NCBI GenBank assembly: GCA_944322145.1
Contig: CALUNW010000008.1
Coordinates: forward strand, 59,763 to 123,762
DNA length: 64,000 nucleotides
From: an uncultured Atopobiaceae bacterium
GTDB lineage: Bacteria > Actinomycetota > Coriobacteriia > Coriobacteriales > Atopobiaceae
Reading direction: 5' to 3'
The first letter of the stretch is position 1. The number at the start of each line of letters is the position of its first letter. The notes beneath the pieces are model-generated. The model was not told where the DNA came from. It searched no databases and saw nothing but the letters and a program-made list of their open reading frames with translations. Of the stretch, positions 33,240 through 42,106 are shown piece after piece. Both the position numbers and the translations under genes were made by a program.

Positions 33240-34657
33240 AAGAGAGAGGTGGATTGGGCGACAACATTTCTCAAGCGATTGCGGCCCAAGGAGTCTCGCT
33301 TCTTTCAAGCGTTATGATGTCGGTAGTGGTTCCGAAAGCGCTTGGAGTTGAAGATTATGCCTATTGGCAGCTCTTCTCCCTTTATGTTGGATATGTCGGC
33401 CTTCTTTTGCTTGGCGCACATGATGGCATTTTTCTTAGATTGGGTGGTATTGCCGTCGATCGAATTGAATGGCCGAGAATCAAAGCTCAGTTTACTGTAG
33501 TTGCGACGTTTCAGGTTGTTGCGCTTCTGGGGTCTGGTCTGGTCGTCACCATTTTTTCCGGTCTTACAATGCGGACCGCAGTCTTAGTATTAGTTATTGC
33601 CGACGGTCTGATCGTAAATCCAGCTGCCTTTCTTTTCTATGTATTGCGAGCGGCTAATCTGCCCAGGATTTATTCTCAAGCGAGTATGATTTCCGGTGGA
33701 ATTTGGGCTCTATTGCTCGTCATCCTGACTGTTATGCATCCGGATAGTTTTCTGCTTTACGCATTCGGCTATCTAATATGTCAGTTGCTATCTACGTCTT
33801 TTTGTTACCTTCATTTTCGCGAAGTTTTTGGTTGCGAAATGGGATCGCTGAAAAATGCGCTTCGCGATTGCAGGGATGATTGTCTTGCAGGATTGAAGGT
33901 GACGCTTGCTTATTATGCGGGCACGCTCGTTGTTGGCTCTTGCAGAATGCTTGTTGATTATAACTGGGGCATTGAAGCCTTTGGCTTGTTCTCGTTTTCA
34001 GTGTCTCTTGTAAATTTCCTTTTGGCGTTCATGGCTCAAGTTTCAATGGTTATTTTTCCTGTTATTCGAAGAATGGGAAGCGAGTCTCAAGGCAGAACAT
34101 ACCTGTTATTGCGTAACTCTCTCGTTACGGTTCTTCCTTTGATATATCTGCTGTACTTTCCCGGCTGTGTCATACTCGAGTGGTGGCTACCTCAATATGC
34201 TGACAGCTTGCGATATTTAGCTATTATGCTGCCGGTTGTATTTTTCGATTGCAAGATGCAGCTTTTGGTGAACACCTATTTGAAGTCTATGCGCAGGGAA
34301 AATGCGCTTATGTGGGTAAACGTTGCATCGCTTGCAGGCGCAGTTGTTTTAATGGTTATAGTCGCTTCCCTTACGTCGAGCATCACCTTGACTGCAGTCA
34401 CTATGGTAGCCGCAATCATTGCAAGAAGTTTATTTGCCGAGGCTTATCTCGGCCGCTATATTGCCGTGGGATCATCTAGGATCCTTGTAAGCGAGGTTGT
34501 GCTTGCGCTTTCCTTCGTGATAGCGGCCTATGTCTTTTCCAGCCCCGCATTGGTGGTAGTTGCAGTAACGATATTTTATTTATTGAATCTATCGAGTGTT
34601 CGCAGCTTTACCTCAAAGGTAGCTGAGTACGTCGGGAAGCGGGCCCAGCTCAATTAG
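33221..34657 (+). CDS. wzx: Wzx-like polysaccharide flippase
   Basis: 478 residues with about 12-14 membrane segments evenly spaced. The N-terminus NISQAIAAQGVSLLSSVMMS, VVVPKALGVEDYAYWQLFSL is the typical first-helix/GLxxYG-like pattern of polysaccharide_synt/MATE flippases. It moves lipid-linked repeat units across the membrane. It overlaps wzy by 19 bp. The C-terminus is a predicted cytoplasmic basic tail. Confidence 0.88.
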   Translation: MSRFTLKERGGLGDNISQAIAAQGVSLLSSVMMSVVVPKALGVEDYAYWQLFSLYVGYVGLLLLGAHDGIFLRLGGIAVDRIEWPRIKAQFTVVATFQVVALLGSGLVVTIFSGLTMRTAVLVLVIADGLIVNPAAFLFYVLRAANLPRIYSQASMISGGIWALLLVILTVMHPDSFLLYAFGYLICQLLSTSFCYLHFREVFGCEMGSLKNALRDCRDDCLAGLKVTLAYYAGTLVVGSCRMLVDYNWGIEAFGLFSFSVSLVNFLLAFMAQVSMVIFPVIRRMGSESQGRTYLLLRNSLVTVLPLIYLLYFPGCVILEWWLPQYADSLRYLAIMLPVVFFDCKMQLLVNTYLKSMRRENALMWVNVASLAGAVVLMVIVASLTSSITLTAVTMVAAIIARSLFAEAYLGRYIAVGSSRILVSEVVLALSFVIAAYVFSSPALVVVAVTIFYLLNLSSVRSFTSKVAEYVGKRAQLN

Positions 34658-34793
34658 CAACTCTGTGCGAAGTCTTATCTAGACAAAGCGATTGGGTGTT
34701 GAAGCGGCTAGTTTGTTAGCCGTAAAACATGGAAAGATTGACAGTAAACGTTCTACCTGAAAATTGTACCTTGAAAAGTGATGGGAGATTCGT

Positions 34794-35894
34794 ATGGGAA
34801 AGATTAAGGTCCTTCTCGTCTTCGGCACGCGCCCGGAGGCAATCAAAATGTGCCCGCTCGTGAACGAGCTTAAGTCTCGACCGGAGCAATTTGACACAGT
34901 GGTATGTGTTACCGGTCAGCACCGCGAAATGCTCGATCAGGTGCTTCGCGTGTTCAACGTTAAGCCGAATCATGACCTTGCGATCATGAAGCCCGGGCAG
35001 ACGCTCTTCGACGTAACGAGTGACGTGCTCCTTAAGATTAAGAAGGTTTTTGAATATGAGGAAGCGGACCTGGTGCTGGTTCACGGAGATACGACAACTT
35101 CATTTGCGGCCGCGTTGGCCGCTTTTTACTTGCAAATACCCGTTGGCCATGTTGAGGCGGGTTTGCGTACCAACAATCTTTACTCCCCTTGGCCGGAGGA
35201 GTTCAATCGCCAGGCAGTGGATGTCATTTCACGCTGGTATTTTGCTCCCACGGACGCCTCCAAGCAGAACTTGCTCTCCGAGGGAAAGGACGCTTCGCGA
35301 ATTTTTGTGACGGGCAATACGGGCATCGATGCTCTGAAGACGACTGTCGAGGAAGACTATCACCACCCGGAGCTCGACTGGGCGAATGGTTCGCGACTTA
35401 TTCTTATCACGGCACACCGCCGAGAGAACCTCGGCGAGCCCATGCACCACATGTTCCGCGCGATTCGCCGTGTTATGGAGGAGCATCCTGACACGAAGGC
35501 GATCTACCCCATCCACATGAATCCGGTGGTTCGCAAGGCGGCGCACGAGGAGCTCGATGGCTTCGACAGGCTTCACATCATTGACCCGCTCGAGGTGCTC
35601 GACTTCCACAACTTCATGGCGCGTTCTTATCTTATCCTCACCGATTCCGGGGGCATTCAGGAGGAGGCGCCCTCTCTGGGCAAGCCCGTGCTCGTCATGC
35701 GCGACACGACAGAGCGACCGGAAGGTGTGGCGGCCGGCACGCTGAAACTTGTCGGCACTGACGAGGAAGTGATTTATCGCGAGTTTTCTCGTCTGCTTTC
35801 CGATGAGGCAGAGTACGAGGCAATGTCGCATGCGTCGAATCCCTATGGCGATGGTCATGCGAGCGAGCGTATCGCGGATGTGCTGGCTGGCTAG
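34794..35894 (+). CDS. wecB: UDP-N-acetylglucosamine 2-epimerase (non-hydrolysing)
   Basis: 366 residues. [20 protein letters not shown] at the N-terminus, [74 protein letters not shown] and [31 protein letters not shown] give a full set of family motifs including catalytic acids and the UDP site. It converts UDP-GlcNAc to UDP-ManNAc, the substrate of WecC at 27055. It is separated from wzx by 136 bp and is more GC-rich than the preceding genes, perhaps of a different origin. GGGAG is the ribosome site. Confidence 0.95.
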   Translation: MGKIKVLLVFGTRPEAIKMCPLVNELKSRPEQFDTVVCVTGQHREMLDQVLRVFNVKPNHDLAIMKPGQTLFDVTSDVLLKIKKVFEYEEADLVLVHGDTTTSFAAALAAFYLQIPVGHVEAGLRTNNLYSPWPEEFNRQAVDVISRWYFAPTDASKQNLLSEGKDASRIFVTGNTGIDALKTTVEEDYHHPELDWANGSRLILITAHRRENLGEPMHHMFRAIRRVMEEHPDTKAIYPIHMNPVVRKAAHEELDGFDRLHIIDPLEVLDFHNFMARSYLILTDSGGIQEEAPSLGKPVLVMRDTTERPEGVAAGTLKLVGTDEEVIYREFSRLLSDEAEYEAMSHASNPYGDGHASERIADVLAG

Positions 35895-35910
35895 AGGGAT
35901 GGCGTGGTGT

Positions 35911-36180
35911 AGGGATGTTTACCGCCTCACCATGAAGAGCGCCTCGGACAACTTCAGGGGGTCATCGGTCCAGAGCATCATGAAACGTGTGAAGGCGAAG
36001 GGCGTGTTCGTGGTGATCGACGAGCCGACGCTCGACGACCCCACCTTCTTTGGCTCCGAGGTGACCCACGACCTGGCGGGTTCAGGGAGTGCTGCGACCG
36101 GATTGTCGGCAACCACTTGAGCGACGAGCTCACGGACGTTGCGGGCAAGGTGTATGCGCAAGGTGTATACGAGGGACTAG
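35911..36180 (+). pseudogene. C-terminal remnant of a UDP-glucose 6-dehydrogenase-type gene
   Basis: The frame [55 protein letters not shown] breaks by a frameshift near 36,080. It resumes in the next frame as [32 protein letters not shown] and a stop. This is the end of UDP-glucose/GDP-mannose dehydrogenases of the Ugd type. The rest of the gene is absent upstream, where wecB is intact. It marks an old recombination or deletion at the edge of the sugar cluster. Confidence 0.75.
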
Positions 36181-36429
36181 TTGTTCTGGAGAGACTGGAG
36201 GCGTATTGGGTCGTATCGTTGCTGACTTCACAGGGCTCCTCGACGACTAAGTAGTCAACGTGACAATATCTCGGGCGCCCAATCCACGTTTCAACATTAT
36301 CGCTAACGAACGCATTTCGAGCGTGATGGTTGAGGGGTAGAGTCGTTCTTCTTGTCTGGTATCCGTCCAGAAAGAACGCCGCCTCCCCGATTGCGGAAAA
36401 GCAGGGGAACCTAGATTATGATAATCAGA
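36181..36429. other. Gene-free edge of the polysaccharide cluster
   Basis: About 250 bp with stop codons in all frames and no recognised remnant beyond the dehydrogenase tail. An imperfect hairpin (GTTCTT...TCTGG / CCAGA...AGAAC, about 36335-36385) may end transcription. Composition shifts to strongly AT-rich near 36,420. Confidence 0.4.
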
Positions 36430-36458
36430 TTGAATATAAATTAAAGAGCATATATAAC
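36430..36458 (+). promoter_or_regulatory. Promoter of the 36.5-kb gene pair
   Basis: TTGAAT (36430-36435) and TATAAC (36453-36458) with 17 bp between, in an AT-rich block, 21 bp ahead of the ATG; AGGTG is the ribosome site. Confidence 0.6.
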
Positions 36459-36479
36459 AAATTAACGAGGTGATAATCA

Positions 36480-37139
36480 ATGATTCTGATGACCGTCCAG
36501 TATGCCTGTTTCTTTGCGGGCACTCTTAGCAGTCCTACGGATACGGTAATTGCTGTACGTAATGAAATGAAGGATGTTCTTGATGGGGAAGCGACTCTTT
36601 TGCCTGTTCCCTCAGGGGTGCCTGTCGAGGTTCCCATTGGTAGCTTACAGTCATCGTCGGGAAGAGTGAGGGTTGCTGTTGCATCGAATCGCCTCGATTT
36701 GTTCTGCGATGTCGGCTCCCCCTCATTGGTGTCCACGCTGGATGAGACCGTAAGTCACTTCGAAGACTTGTACCGTATTGTGACTAGCGAATTGAGGCTC
36801 GACCTTTCGAGATTTGGGCGAACCGCGTCAATGTTCTACGAGACTTCGAATCCCATTGGATATATTAACAAGAGGTTCTTCTCTTTAGATTTGAATGAGG
36901 ATTGCGATGAACTGTCCTTTAGGGTGAACGAGCCGATAAAGAAAGATATTCGGTATAACCGTGTTAGGAGCGTCGGATCATCAGGAGTTGTCAAGGATGG
37001 CGTTCAGCTGCTTGGTGTGATGGAGACTCTTGATGTCAATACCGACCAATCTCTTTCCAAGATTCAGAGATGCCACATCGATGAAGTGCTCCGCCTTTCG
37101 GAAGAAGGGCTGAAGCGATTGGTCGCCCAGTATGACTAA
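36480..37139 (+). CDS. Unknown protein of a two-gene cassette
   Basis: 219 residues, soluble and mixed alpha/beta. It starts MTVQYACFFAGTLSSPTDTV. It has a GRVRVAVASNRLDLFCDVGS strand pair, TLDETVSHFEDLYRIVTSEL, FYETSNPIGYINKRFFSLDL and ends in RCHIDEVLRLSEEGLKRLVA. The middle (nucleic-acid- or ligand-sensor-like beta sheet) vaguely recalls TIGR04255-type proteins, but I would not name it. It overlaps the downstream membrane-protein gene by 8 bp and has its own promoter. The setting is a defense island. Confidence 0.65.
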   Translation: MILMTVQYACFFAGTLSSPTDTVIAVRNEMKDVLDGEATLLPVPSGVPVEVPIGSLQSSSGRVRVAVASNRLDLFCDVGSPSLVSTLDETVSHFEDLYRIVTSELRLDLSRFGRTASMFYETSNPIGYINKRFFSLDLNEDCDELSFRVNEPIKKDIRYNRVRSVGSSGVVKDGVQLLGVMETLDVNTDQSLSKIQRCHIDEVLRLSEEGLKRLVAQYD

Positions 37140-37683
37140 TGATGAAAAGAGGCTAGTTCAGACCTTCGCGGCCAAAATACTCTCGTCATCTGTTATTCCA
37201 GATGGCATGGACACATCGGCGTCGACCTCATCTTTTGCGCGACAATCATCCAGCTCGACCAAAGCTAATGGCTACGGTGATCTTGCTCACATGATGAAAG
37301 AGGTAATCGAGGATTGTAGTGGGCTGAGTGTGCGTGTTTCCGAGCAGGAGGATGAGATAAAGCGCCTCTCCGAAAAACTCGAAGCTGCGCTCTCTCAGAT
37401 TAAATCTCTTGAAGAGAGAAATGATTCGACGACTATAGTATTCCGCAGGCTGTCAGGTGTTTTGAGGGGTGCGTTCTGGGTAATCGTCGCCCCGACCTCG
37501 ATACTGGCGGTAGTCTGTATATTACTTGCTGTCTATCATTTCCTTCCGGAGGAGACTCCCGATTTCGTTGAATTTGTGATTGGCCTCGTTGGCCTGGGAG
37601 CCTTTATCGCCCTCGCTAAGCATCTTTGGAATCTCAGTAAACTTGACCAGCGGGTGCGTGCCTTGGAAGAAAGCCGCGAATAA
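37132..37683 (+). CDS. Coiled-coil membrane protein, partner of the 36480 gene
   Basis: 183 residues. Residues 1-50 are Ser/Thr-rich. A coiled coil follows (about 60-105, VRVSEQEDEIKRLSEKLEAA), then two membrane helices (about 110-132 and 141-161) and a short charged tail. It could form an oligomeric membrane effector triggered by the soluble protein encoded just upstream, as in other sensor/effector defense pairs. No known domain recognised. Confidence 0.65.
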   Translation: MTNDEKRLVQTFAAKILSSSVIPDGMDTSASTSSFARQSSSSTKANGYGDLAHMMKEVIEDCSGLSVRVSEQEDEIKRLSEKLEAALSQIKSLEERNDSTTIVFRRLSGVLRGAFWVIVAPTSILAVVCILLAVYHFLPEETPDFVEFVIGLVGLGAFIALAKHLWNLSKLDQRVRALEESRE

Positions 37684-37789
37684 AGTCCGGGCGCTTTCAG
37701 AAGTGGATGTCAGACCCCCTTCTTCTGCTAAGTACGCTATGCAGTTAATATGGGGATAGATTAGCGCTCAAGTTTCCCAGAGGGGGGAT

Positions 37790-38074
37790 GTGCCTGAAAT
37801 GGATTGCGGCACAGCCACAAACATCCCCCTCGACTTTCTTTCGCTGCTATTGGGTGCGCTCATCGGCGGCGGAGTAAGCGTGGCAACCGTTATTCTTTCA
37901 AGGCGCCATGAACGAAAGAGCATGATTATGAGGGCAGGTCTTGAGCGGCAGACCCGGCCTCTTCACCCAGGGTCAGTTCTAAAGCTGTCGCATTGTAGTG
38001 GGAGCAGATGCCAGGTTGATTCCGAGAGCGCCGGGACGGCCAAAGCGGTCGTCCCGGCGCTCTTCGTGTGGTGA
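37790..38074 (+). CDS. Possible small single-pass membrane protein
   Basis: A GTG-started frame (94 codons) with AGAGGGGGGAT in front. Residues 14-37 form one membrane helix (LDFLSLLLGALIGGGVSVAT), followed by a basic stretch (SRRHERKS). The last third runs through the terminator hairpin at 38026, so the C-terminus is probably not native; the gene may be truncated by a frameshift around 37,945. Unrecognised. Confidence 0.4.
   Translation: MPEMDCGTATNIPLDFLSLLLGALIGGGVSVATVILSRRHERKSMIMRAGLERQTRPLHPGSVLKLSHCSGSRCQVDSESAGTAKAVVPALFVW
38026..38062. terminator. Terminator-like hairpin between convergent genes
   Basis: GAGCGCCGGGACG, 11-nt loop, then the 13-bp complement, placed between the plus-strand small gene and the minus-strand subtilase gene (18 bp past its stop). 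No long T-run, but it lies where both transcripts should stop. Confidence 0.55.
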
Positions 38075-38079
38075 GACGG

Positions 38080-40317
38080 TTATTCGAACTCAATCTCAAC
38101 CTGCTCCGCGTTGTAAATTCGAATCTGCGTATCTACATCGAGCGTACGTACCATCCATCCTTCTGCAAGGCAGTGCTGGACGAAGCTGTCAATACGGTTG
38201 ACATTGTTTATCTCCTTGAGGGTTGCCACTAGGCCGAAAGGCTGGGCGGCCCGATCGCCCATGCTCAGCCGGGATGTTTTGCGAATCTTGATGCCCCATG
38301 CCGGTCCGTCGTAGAGTTTTCTTGCACGCGGGCGAGCTGGAATCTTATCGCAAATTCGCTTTACGTTGTCCCACTTGCCCAGGAAATCGCGCGCATCTTT
38401 CTCTGTCGTGCGGTCGTTCTTCTCGCCTTGGGTGTTTGGTTTTATTGAGGCTATTCCCCCTGCCCGAACTCGACCGAAGTGCAAGTCAAGCTCCGTTGAG
38501 GTGTAGTCAACCCCTTGGTTCCTATCGCATTTTGGGGCGTAGCAAAGGACGACGCGTGCAAGGTAGGGAAATGCGTCGCCCGCTACGGGGACGGGGATTC
38601 CGTAGTTGTATGTCTCATAGGCGCTTGCCGTGCCGGTCACGAAGAACCTGATCTCATTGTTTGGGGTTTTCAGAACGTCGTGAATGTCGACGGGGACGAT
38701 GCCATGCCCGGTAATCGGATGGGGGCTGTCGTTTCTCCATCCAGATGCCGAGTCGATAAGCAGGGCCTTTGCCACATCCCGCGGTATGCCCATCACATCA
38801 ATGAGAAATGCCGCCTTTCTCGCGATAAGAGGGGCTGCGTATGACGTGCCCATGCATCGCCTCTCTCCGGTGCCGCAGCAGGCGGAGAGCCTGCAACCAT
38901 CGTCGCCCCCATAGTACGCAACGTCGGGCTTGCGATAGAAGTCCAGGACTGGACCGCTGCGGCTATAGCTTGCCGGAGTGCCGTCTGACCTGACCGAGCT
39001 TACGACCAGGGAGTTGACTGAGTCCGCGGGGGCTCCAATCCTATGGACGCTGCCGGTTCTATTGTTCGTTGCGGCAACCACGAATAGCACGTTTCTGGTG
39101 TTCTGCAACTTGTCGAGCACCTCAGCCTCGGGTGAGATACAGAAGCGCTCCGTCTCCTTGTCAGATCCAAGGGAGAGATTCCAGACGTGTATGTCGGGGT
39201 TGTCTTCGACGATGTCTTTGATTTTACGCGCGATTACAAATGAGCTTAGCCCGCTTGCAGGAGCTATTCCGAAATGTCTCACTCTAAAGTATCCGCAGCC
39301 GTCATTGAGGCTAGGATTCATCACGTGGCCGTTTACGATGAGAGATGTGACACAGGTGCCATGGACGTAATCCTTGCTGCTTGGGGGAACACTTCCTGGC
39401 AACTGGTTGTGAACATCAACCCATTCGCTGAAATATGGCGGGTACTCCGTATCGAAGGGGGTGTCTATGACCCCGATGGTGGGCTCGGTTGAGGGGCTTC
39501 CGATGGAAAGCGGGCCCGTAGCCTCGGGGGGTTCAATTACGTCGATTGCGTCGAACTGAGATATGTCGGATGTGGACATGGAGATGAGGTAAGGGGCGGC
39601 CTCGTAAAGCTTGCGGTACTGTGCCTGCTTGAGCACGGCGCTGTCCCCGAGCGTGTCTAGGAACAAGACGTCGATGCCCAGTCTCTGGAGCATCTCATAG
39701 GCCGTTCCATCGGTCCTGTAGAGTGTCGTCAGGACGACATCGTCCTCTTTTGCTGGAGGGCGAGGGACATCGAACTCTGCAACGTGACAGGCATCGTGGA
39801 TGAGTCGGGCAAAGTTAATCCGCGAAAGCGCGCCTCCCGTGAGCTTCTTCCAAGATTCGTTGGTGTTGCCTGCGCTCTTGTCCCAGAGGTTGTCTAGCTT
39901 CTTCTTGTCGATATGTCCTTCGAAATGCTCTTCCAGTAAGCTGGCTGCAAGTTCCAATTCTTTGGCAGAGGCCTCGGCAACATCTCGACTTACGTAATGG
40001 GTGATAACGTGATGCCTGCCACCTTCGGGCCCGTCGTAGCGTGCACCACGAATGCTCACTTCGGGATCCTGTGTCCCCTCCGCGAAGATACGCTTGATTC
40101 GATTGCTCTTGGCGGCGATCTTCCTGTACTCAACGCTGATGAGCATCTTTTGCAGCGGGGCATCGTTTGGCCAGGCGGCTATTGCGCTCCGAAGGGAGCG
40201 TGCGAGTCCTCGCATGTCGCTTGCGCTCACCTCTGCCTTCGCCGGAATGGTTGGATGAGTCGGGGCTGCTGCGGACTTTGATTCGAAGTCCTTCTGGAGC
40301 ATTAGCAGGTTGTTCAC
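38080..40317 (-). CDS. ietS: Subtilisin-like S8 protease, IetS-like
   Basis: 745 residues from a GTG with AGGAG just upstream. The N-terminal 270 residues are helical and unique. The S8 domain follows with the complete triad: Asp285 in IGVIDTPFD, His319 in YVHGTCV, Ser492 in MGTSYAAP. An oxyanion-hole asparagine is in FVVAATNN (about 412-419). No signal peptide, so it is cytoplasmic. It is coupled to the AAA ATPase gene (1-bp gap). A subtilase with an AAA ATPase is the IetAS pair, first described as a plasmid stability and incompatibility system and later listed as antiphage. The C-terminal 180 residues are an extra strand-rich part. Confidence 0.83.
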   Translation of the reverse strand: MNNLLMLQKDFESKSAAAPTHPTIPAKAEVSASDMRGLARSLRSAIAAWPNDAPLQKMLISVEYRKIAAKSNRIKRIFAEGTQDPEVSIRGARYDGPEGGRHHVITHYVSRDVAEASAKELELAASLLEEHFEGHIDKKKLDNLWDKSAGNTNESWKKLTGGALSRINFARLIHDACHVAEFDVPRPPAKEDDVVLTTLYRTDGTAYEMLQRLGIDVLFLDTLGDSAVLKQAQYRKLYEAAPYLISMSTSDISQFDAIDVIEPPEATGPLSIGSPSTEPTIGVIDTPFDTEYPPYFSEWVDVHNQLPGSVPPSSKDYVHGTCVTSLIVNGHVMNPSLNDGCGYFRVRHFGIAPASGLSSFVIARKIKDIVEDNPDIHVWNLSLGSDKETERFCISPEAEVLDKLQNTRNVLFVVAATNNRTGSVHRIGAPADSVNSLVVSSVRSDGTPASYSRSGPVLDFYRKPDVAYYGGDDGCRLSACCGTGERRCMGTSYAAPLIARKAAFLIDVMGIPRDVAKALLIDSASGWRNDSPHPITGHGIVPVDIHDVLKTPNNEIRFFVTGTASAYETYNYGIPVPVAGDAFPYLARVVLCYAPKCDRNQGVDYTSTELDLHFGRVRAGGIASIKPNTQGEKNDRTTEKDARDFLGKWDNVKRICDKIPARPRARKLYDGPAWGIKIRKTSRLSMGDRAAQPFGLVATLKEINNVNRIDSFVQHCLAEGWMVRTLDVDTQIRIYNAEQVEIEFE

Positions 40318-40318
40318 G

Positions 40319-41350
40319 TTACTCCTCCTTGAGCATGCGCGAGACCGTGCTCCTTGGCGTGCCCGTCAGCGCCTCAATCTCTCGCACGGTGAATCCGAGG
40401 GAGGATAGGCTCGTGACCGACATGTCTGTCGAAGGCGACAGCGCCTCGAACAGGCGCCTCAGGTAGTCGTAGGGGTTGTTGGGGTCACTGAACGCCACGC
40501 AGCTCCTGATGGTGTTTGACAATTCACCGGGGTAGGGGAGCTTTGGGGAGCAGTGGAGGATTTTCTTGAAGAACTTTAGGTCGCTACGAATGAAGTCAAG
40601 CTGGGAGGCGTACTGGGACATGATGGACACGCCAACATCCACGAGGTCCTCGTGGGTGTAGCGGCTGAAGTCAACCGATGTGTCGAAGCGTCGGACAAGC
40701 GCTCGGTCGAGTTTGTCGTAGAGGTTCGTGGTGGCTATGAGCACAACGCTTTCGGAGAGATTGTCGAGCTCCCTGAGCAGCGTAGACGTTGCGCGGCCCA
40801 TCTCGCGAACGTCGTTCTGGTTGATGCGGTCTAGGGCGAGTGCGTCAATCTCGTCGAAAAGGACCACCGCACTCTTGCCAGCCTGATTGACCTCTTCGAA
40901 CAGAGACGAGATGTTCTTCGAGGTTTCTCCGAGATGGCTGTCGATTACTGTGTTGAAGTCGACGGTATACAGGGTGCGACTAAGGATTCTTGCCAGCTGT
41001 TTTGCCGATTCGGTTTTTCCGGTTCCTGGAGGGCCCTGAAATAGAAATGCGTTGACGCCCATGTTTCTGCTGACGGCGTTGATGATTCCTCGGAGGTCGC
41101 TGGCAATGCACTCGGGGAGGGGCAGGGGGGCGTTGTCAACTGTTACTGGACGGAGGTAGACGTGAGTCTCGCCAAAGTCCTGAGGAACAAATGTTCTTGT
41201 CTGTGAGATGAGTGACATAATGTAGGAGGCGAGCTCATGCTCGCCCGTGCTCTCGAACTCTTGGGCAATGTAATGGGCTACGGTGTTGAACTCTATGTTG
41301 TCCTGGTCGCAATGGGCACGAATAAGCCTGACGATATCGGCGCGCTTCAT
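40319..41350 (-). CDS. ietA: AAA ATPase, IetA-like
   Basis: 343 residues. Walker A is GPPGTGKT at 106-113, Walker B VVLFDEIDALALDRI at about 160-175, sensor 1 VVLIATTNLYDKLD and arginine-finger region RALVRRFDTSVDF. This is a classical AAA module like FtsH/spastin-type ATPases. The C-terminus has a helix-turn-helix-like end (FTVREIEALTGTPRSTVSRM) that may bind DNA. AAAGGAGAGGAG precedes the ATG, and a TATACT -10 sequence lies at 41377-41382. The partner is the S8 protease. In IetAS the ATPase is thought to restrain or activate the protease. Confidence 0.85.
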   Translation of the reverse strand: MKRADIVRLIRAHCDQDNIEFNTVAHYIAQEFESTGEHELASYIMSLISQTRTFVPQDFGETHVYLRPVTVDNAPLPLPECIASDLRGIINAVSRNMGVNAFLFQGPPGTGKTESAKQLARILSRTLYTVDFNTVIDSHLGETSKNISSLFEEVNQAGKSAVVLFDEIDALALDRINQNDVREMGRATSTLLRELDNLSESVVLIATTNLYDKLDRALVRRFDTSVDFSRYTHEDLVDVGVSIMSQYASQLDFIRSDLKFFKKILHCSPKLPYPGELSNTIRSCVAFSDPNNPYDYLRRLFEALSPSTDMSVTSLSSLGFTVREIEALTGTPRSTVSRMLKEE

Positions 41351-41492
41351 GCTGTCTCCTCTCCTTTCGCTTCTCCAGTATAGCCTGAGGTTTGGACAAA
41401 ATGGGACGGATTCTTTTCGAGTCCTGGATTTCTAAATCGAGAGGTGCTACTATCGCCTTAAGCCAGACCTCGATTGTAGGAAGGAGGTTAGT

Positions 41493-41618
41493 ATGGCGCG
41501 TCATTCGGGCGGCAGGCTAGGAGCCGCGGCAAGACGTCTCGCCAAGCCGTCGACATCGAGCAAGCAGAAGTCGAAGGATGGCAAGACGCTCGCCAGGCAC
41601 AAGGCCAGGTGCCACTAG
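41493..41618 (+). CDS. Small basic protein (41 aa)
   Basis: ATG behind the strong site AGGAAGGAGG. The product is 41 residues with 14 Lys/Arg/His-type residues (MARHSGGRLGAAARRLAKPS, then KQKSKDGKTLARHKARCH). No hydrophobic helix. It is in the gap between ietA (divergent) and the next tiny gene, 41 bp further on. It resembles nucleic-acid-binding tails or tiny ribosome-associated proteins more than a toxin. Unrecognised. Confidence 0.5.
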   Translation: MARHSGGRLGAAARRLAKPSTSSKQKSKDGKTLARHKARCH

Positions 41619-41659
41619 TGACCGGACAATCCTCACGATGCGAGGGGAGGTGATGAGCG

Positions 41660-41743
41660 ATGAGGACTATCCGCGTACGGTTCCGAATGCTGCCGACTAG
41701 GGTTCGCTACGTTGGCAGGATCAGGTTCCGCAAAAGGAGGTAG
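41660..41743 (+). CDS. Small Arg-rich protein (27 aa)
   Basis: 27 codons, MRTIRVRFRMLPTRVRYVGR followed by IRFRKRR, with 11 arginines. GGGGAGG lies 10 bp upstream. A second start in another frame, 7 bp earlier, would give a 15-residue acidic peptide. The stop codon is the first base triplet of a strong hairpin. The two tiny basic genes plus terminator look like one short transcription unit. Function unknown. Confidence 0.4.
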   Translation: MRTIRVRFRMLPTRVRYVGRIRFRKRR

Positions 41744-41768
41744 AGCCCCGTGTGCAGACGGGGCTCTA
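41741..41768 (+). terminator. Terminator-like hairpin after the tiny basic genes
   Basis: TAGAGCCCCGT-GTGCAG-ACGGGGCTCTA, 11-bp perfect arms; the left arm contains the stop codon of the 27-aa gene. No T-run. Confidence 0.55.
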
Positions 41769-41902
41769 CGAGGCGGGTCGGAGCAGGCTTGGCCTGTCCG
41801 ACAGACTTTAATTCTATAGGCCGTTGGGCGGAGCGCAAGATGCTCCGTCCAGCGGCACTGACGTAGATGTGCCGGCAAACAGACGCATATTAAGGAGAAG
41901 AA

Positions 41903-42100
41903 ATGCTAGAGAAGTATATTGATGCAGATCATGGCTCTGTTCCGGACAACGAGATGGAGGGCTTTGCACCCGCCTGGGCGATTGTCCGCACGGTGGGGAA
42001 CAATACTCGAAATCTGGTTGCCCTGGCATCTGACGAGGACGAGGATGCCGTAGAGGCAATGATGAAAGGCACCAGTGGACTGTCTTTGATTCGGCTGTAG
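41903..42100 (+). CDS. Small acidic protein (65 aa)
   Basis: 65 residues behind AAGGAGAAGAA and ATG. It starts MLEKYIDADHGSVPDNEMEG and has SDEDEDAVEAMMKG near the end. Predicted cytoplasmic. A hairpin follows 7 bp after the stop, so it may be monocistronic. Unrecognised; it could be an antitoxin-like or DNA-mimic protein, but there is no direct sign. Confidence 0.5.
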   Translation: MLEKYIDADHGSVPDNEMEGFAPAWAIVRTVGNNTRNLVALASDEDEDAVEAMMKGTSGLSLIRL

Positions 42101-42106
42101 TTTGAG

